A stretch of 9,546 nucleotides of DNA. Source: an uncultured bacterium. GTDB lineage: Bacteria; Spirochaetota; Brevinematia; DTOW01. Made by a program: the position numbers and the translations under genes. Under the pieces are notes generated by a model. That model had not been told where the DNA came from. It ran no database searches and saw only the letters and a program-made list of their open reading frames with translations. The DNA lies in assembly GCA_937928175.1 (NCBI GenBank), contig CALFVP010000199.1:1-9546 (forward strand). Reading direction: 5' to 3'. Below, in pieces: positions 6,626-9,546 of the stretch (position 1 is the first letter of the stretch; each line of letters opens with the position of its first letter).

Positions 6626-7303
6626 ATGATAGAAATTTTTAATCTATCAAAGTATTACATCATAAATGGTAGTAAAAAAGTCTTATTTGAAGGTCTATCT
6701 TTTGAAATAAAAGAAAGTGATTTTATATCTGTCACTGGTGAATCCGGTTGTGGTAAAACAACTCTTCTTAAGATAATTTCCGGTATAGAATATCCTTCAT
6801 CCGGTTACATAGTTTACGACGGTTTTTCACCTAAGTTTTTTAGAGATTTCTTTATTTCTAGTTTTAGAAACAAAAACATAGGTTTTGTATTTCAAACTTT
6901 TGAACTTTTGGAAGGGTTAACAGTACTTGACAATGTCCTTTTACCTGTTTACATAAGTGGTGATTTCATACCTAAGTACAGAGAAAGAGCTATTGAGGTT
7001 TTGAACTACGTTGGTATGAAAGAGTACGTAAATTCTGATGTTAGGATACTTTCTGGAGGACAAAAACAAAGAATTGCTCTAGCTAGAGCTTTGATAAAAT
7101 CACCTAAATACATATTCGCTGATGAACCTACAGCTAACTTAGACGAAAAAAACTCCTTAGAAATCATCTCAATCTTAGAAAAAATAAATAAAGAGCAGAA
7201 TGTTGGTATTGTTTTTGTAACACATAGACAAGACGTTTTAGATTACTCAAATAAAATTATACACATTTCCAATTCTAAAACTTACATAGAAGAAAAAAAG
7301 TAA
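6626..7303 (+). CDS. ABC transporter ATP-binding protein, LolD/MacB/FtsE type
   Basis: The product is 225 residues, the size of a stand-alone nucleotide-binding subunit. All catalytic motifs are visible: Walker A GESGCGKT (38-45), Q-loop Gln90 in FVFQTFELLEGLTVLDNV, signature LSGGQ (142-146), Walker B and catalytic Glu in FADEP (164-168, Glu167), D-loop NLD (171-173) and switch His200 in VTHR. The FQ..EL...LTV..NV..P segment after the Q-loop is typical of the LolD/MacB/FtsE family, whose members energise lipoprotein release, efflux or cell-wall hydrolase control through a separate FtsX-like permease. No such permease is in the window, so the partner and substrate are unknown. The ATG directly abuts the rpmC TAA and has no clear ribosome binding site, suggesting translation coupled to rpmC. 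It occupies the usual place of rpsQ. Confidence 0.93.
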   Translation: MIEIFNLSKYYIINGSKKVLFEGLSFEIKESDFISVTGESGCGKTTLLKIISGIEYPSSGYIVYDGFSPKFFRDFFISSFRNKNIGFVFQTFELLEGLTVLDNVLLPVYISGDFIPKYRERAIEVLNYVGMKEYVNSDVRILSGGQKQRIALARALIKSPKYIFADEPTANLDEKNSLEIISILEKINKEQNVGIVFVTHRQDVLDYSNKIIHISNSKTYIEEKK

Positions 7304-7309
7304 ACCATA

Positions 7310-8380
7310 TCAAAAAATGTAGGTTGCGGATTTTTTTACTCTGTTCATTATTGAATACCCTATTCCCTTCTCTTCAAGATTTTCAACAACAATTGCGTAA
7401 ACGTTTTCATTGTCAAATATCCTATAAGCAAAAAAAAGATTCCTTGCACAATCTATAAGATCATAATTGCACCACTCTATCTCTACAATATCTGTAATCT
7501 TGAGATAATTTAAAACTTTCTTCACTTCTTTCAAAAAAGAAGGTCTGCCTAAAATTCCTACTTTTTTGTTCTTTAAATCTTTAAGTATACCTTCAGTAGC
7601 GTTCTTTAAGTCTTTTACTACTATTACGTGAGATTTAGGAGAATAATGTTTATACTTTTGACCAGGCGATAACGGCTTTTCTAATACCTTATCTGAATAT
7701 ACCACTTCCACAGGTTTTAAAAAAGTGTTTGATATAAAACTTTCTATATCCTCTTTCGTTATAAATCCAGGCCTTAGTATGTGTACAACTAGTTTATTTT
7801 TTTCATCCTTTACCATCACAACTGTTGATTCTATACCTATATGGGTTCTTCCACCGTCTATTACAAAAGGTATTTTACCAGAAAACTCTTCTATTACCGT
7901 TGAAGCTTCTGTTGCACTTGGTCTACCTGATAAGTTTGCACTAGGAGCACAAACTGGTACTCCAGAAAGTTCTATCAACTTTTGAGCTATGGGATTGTAG
8001 GGTATTCTTACACCTACAGTGTCAAGTCCAGCTGTTGCTAAATCACAAATTGCATCTTTCTTCTTTAGTATCACTGTTATTGGTCCTGGTGTTAGTTTTT
8101 CTATAATTTCTTTCTCCAGCTCGTTTGATATGTAAGCGTACTTTGTTACTTCTTCTTTCGAATGTAGATGCACTATAAGAGGATTATCACTTGGTCTACC
8201 TTTAAGATCAAATATTTTCTTTACAGCGTAAGGATTTGTTGCATCTGCACCTAACCCATAAACCGTTTCTGTAGGAAACGCAACTACTTCACCGTTCGAT
8301 AAAGAAAATGCTGCCTCCTTAAGTAATCTAATATTTTTTTCAACTTCCCTAGGGTTTATTTTTATAACTCTCGTTACCAT
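7310..8380 (-). CDS. Threonylcarbamoyl-AMP synthase, two-domain Sua5 (TsaC2) type
   Basis: The product is 356 residues and makes threonylcarbamoyl-AMP from threonine, bicarbonate and ATP. This is the first step of t6A37 formation in tRNAs that read ANN codons; TsaD/TsaB/TsaE complete it. The YrdC/TsaC domain (about 10-205) shows PTETVYGLG (36-44), KGRPSDNPL (60-68), TPGPITVIL (97-105, with Thr where Trp is usual), GVRIP (123-127), APSAN.SGRPSAT (145-157), IDGG (174-177), GIESTVV (182-188) and LRPG (202-205). The linker SPGQKYKHYSP (238-248) is diagnostic of Sua5 and covers the active site. A C-terminal Sua5 domain (about 250-356) ends in GIGYSIMNRVKKSA. The ATG at 8380 lies inside the preceding gene, with AAAGGA only two bases upstream, so coupling is likely. 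It ends 6 bases from the stop of the convergent ABC gene. Confidence 0.95.
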   Translation of the reverse strand: MVTRVIKINPREVEKNIRLLKEAAFSLSNGEVVAFPTETVYGLGADATNPYAVKKIFDLKGRPSDNPLIVHLHSKEEVTKYAYISNELEKEIIEKLTPGPITVILKKKDAICDLATAGLDTVGVRIPYNPIAQKLIELSGVPVCAPSANLSGRPSATEASTVIEEFSGKIPFVIDGGRTHIGIESTVVMVKDEKNKLVVHILRPGFITKEDIESFISNTFLKPVEVVYSDKVLEKPLSPGQKYKHYSPKSHVIVVKDLKNATEGILKDLKNKKVGILGRPSFLKEVKKVLNYLKITDIVEIEWCNYDLIDCARNLFFAYRIFDNENVYAIVVENLEEKGIGYSIMNRVKKSATYIF

Positions 8381-9546
8381 ATCCTTTCACACAATACTTT
8401 CTAACAAAATACTTCGGAATCTCAGATACTATCAATATAACTACAATAGGAGAAAACACTGAAATTATTATATTACCATATACACAAAAAACTAAACTCA
8501 CAAACAAAAACGAAATTACTAAAAATGCTGTAATACTCTCCATTTTCTTAAGCGAAATTTTTAGGTTTTCTAAAATTTCCATTAACCTAAAAGGAGTTAA
8601 TAAATCTTTTGTAGCAGTAAGTATTAAGTTGTTTTTATTAAAGAAAGTTCCAAAGTATGGAATTTTCATAATTCCTATATCAGATTGATTTATTTCTATA
8701 AAACAATCCAAAAGTATCTCATTTTTTTCGGCTAGCATTTTCTTAATGTGATTTATATCTTTATTGGATAAGTTTGTAAGTAAATTAAATTTTTCAAGAA
8801 AGAACTTCTGCTGTTCTTGAGGAATATTTAGAATTTCACCCGCACTTATGAATGAAAATTTTGATAAAGATATACCTATTTCCTGAAAAAAAGCTGACAA
8901 TTCTTTTACCGAAAGATCGCTAAAAAAGAAAAATTTCATTTCTTTTTCAAATTTTTCCATTTCTATCTTGTAGTCATACTTATTAGCTTCAATGACTAAA
9001 ATAGGTTTTAGTAAAGTTTCATGGTCAGATACATCCTTGTACAATATTACTACTCCTTCACCATTATAACTTGTCCTATAAGGTTTACCAAACTGTCTTG
9101 TGTATGCTTTTAAACTTACTATACCTATAAATATCTCTTTTTCATCCCTTAACCTAATTGTTGAAATGCTGTCAATTTCATTAGTAATGTTGTACTCTAT
9201 TACCTTACAATTTTTTATCATTTCATTTTGTATTCCGATAGATGAAAGAAAATTTATAATGGGATTTAGTGTTACTTTTAGATAGAAATTCTTAGTCTTT
9301 TTATACAAAAAAGAGGCTATAACAAAACAATAAATAAATTCCTTAGGAATATTCTCCTTTGGTAATAATAAGTCTTCTACTGAATAATACTTATTCTCTC
9401 CTACAAGAAAGAATTTTGGTATGTAAGATTCAAACGAAAACGAATCTATTTTTATTATTGCTTTTTTGACTTCATTATAACTATCGATCTTTGTTATACT
9501 AGGAATCACTATTGAATTAGCCAATAACCTCTTTGTAATTAGATAC
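8349..9546 (-). CDS. Degenerate P-type ATPase-like protein, C-terminal part (5' end beyond the window)
   Basis: The frame is open from the right edge to the stop at 8349. A TTG at 9524 gives 391 residues (numbering used here), but codons continue upstream without a stop and the match also continues, so I treat the gene as 5'-partial. By eye it follows the P-type ATPase order: LANSIVIPSITKID... (usually 'LAKKGILVRSLEAIE'), then Asp27 where DKTGT should be (reads DSFSF), a short nucleotide-binding region (about 40-150), GVVILYKD (157-164, like 'VLAVAYKD'), FFFSDLSVKELSAFFQEIGI (199-218, like 'MITGDHPETAKAIAKEIGI'), SAGEILNI and NLLTNLSNKDINHIKKMLAEKNEI (247-270, like 'FARVSPEHKLRIVKALKEKGEI'), DIGI (282-285), then two membrane helices (about 332-374). 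The GDGxND loop appears deleted (about six residues short) and TGD reads FSD. Ion transport activity is therefore unlikely; a pseudoenzyme role is inferred. The 3' end overlaps the Sua5 gene by 32 bases. Confidence 0.65.
   Translation of the reverse strand, partial: YLITKRLLANSIVIPSITKIDSYNEVKKAIIKIDSFSFESYIPKFFLVGENKYYSVEDLLLPKENIPKEFIYCFVIASFLYKKTKNFYLKVTLNPIINFLSSIGIQNEMIKNCKVIEYNITNEIDSISTIRLRDEKEIFIGIVSLKAYTRQFGKPYRTSYNGEGVVILYKDVSDHETLLKPILVIEANKYDYKIEMEKFEKEMKFFFFSDLSVKELSAFFQEIGISLSKFSFISAGEILNIPQEQQKFFLEKFNLLTNLSNKDINHIKKMLAEKNEILLDCFIEINQSDIGIMKIPYFGTFFNKNNLILTATKDLLTPFRLMEILENLKISLKKMESITAFLVISFLFVSLVFCVYGNIIISVFSPIVVILIVSEIPKYFVRKYCVKGYGNESYKNKP

Noticed and set aside
7299..7340. 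Hairpin AGTAAA/TTTACT or A7/T7 with AACC/GGTT between the ABC and Sua5 genes
   Set aside because: The pairings are short, mostly A-T, and need large unpaired interior segments, so they do not make a credible intrinsic terminator.
9522..9524. TTG at 9524 as the true start of the P-type ATPase-like gene
   Set aside because: An AGAGG lies only three bases upstream, which is too close. The frame stays open to the window edge, and the residues before the TTG (TKRLLANS) continue the resemblance to the P-type ATPase segment before the phosphorylation site.
1..9546. CRISPR arrays, tRNA genes, insertion sequences or other mobile elements
   Set aside because: I saw no regularly spaced direct repeats in non-coding DNA, no cloverleaf-like tRNA sequence, no transposase frame and no terminal inverted repeats. 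The gaps between genes are too small to hold them.

Overview
The window is AT-rich. It comes from a Gram-negative-type (diderm) bacterium, because two of its products carry signal peptides and look like outer-membrane beta-barrels, one ending in the Phe typical of barrel C-termini. A deep-branching, spirochaete-like lineage is my guess, from the general look of the ribosomal proteins and the large barrel/TPR protein. I cannot prove the taxonomy from sequence alone. Coding density is very high, and no stretch over 300 bases lacks a gene.

Layout from left to right. (1) The left edge holds the 5' end of a minus-strand gene of unknown function (1-148). (2) A divergent 125-base gap leads into a 1205-codon plus-strand gene (274-3891). 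It encodes a secreted protein with an N-terminal beta-rich, PorV/UPF0164-like region of about 300 residues, followed by about 16 TPR-like units. (3) A hairpin flanked by A and T tracts (3899-3926) separates it from a convergent minus-strand gene for a small putative outer-membrane barrel protein (3932-4567). (4) A short region with back-to-back promoter-like motifs leads into a tightly packed plus-strand operon: rpsS, rplV, rpsC, rplP, rpmC and a LolD/MacB-type ABC ATPase (4687-7303). This is only the middle of the usual S10 cluster: rplB is not upstream and the ABC gene sits where rpsQ would be. (5) A convergent minus-strand pair follows only 6 bases away: a two-domain Sua5/TsaC threonylcarbamoyl-AMP synthase (7310-8380), preceded by a gene (8349-9546, 5' end beyond the window) with which it overlaps by 32 bases.

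The most interesting item is that last gene. Read in order, it resembles the catalytic half and last two membrane helices of a P-type cation ATPase, but the hallmark motifs (DKTGT, TGD, GDGxND) are eroded or deleted while the reading frame stays open. That suggests a maintained, catalytically dead P-type-ATPase-like protein, co-transcribed with a tRNA-modification gene. Other points of interest are the barrel-then-TPR domain order, the broken S10 cluster with a hitch-hiking ABC ATPase, and the very compact divergent promoter region.

Three start codons were chosen against the longest open frame: rpsS at 4687, rplP at 5981 and the barrel protein at 4567. Each was decided by a Shine-Dalgarno sequence and by the family N-terminus or signal peptide.
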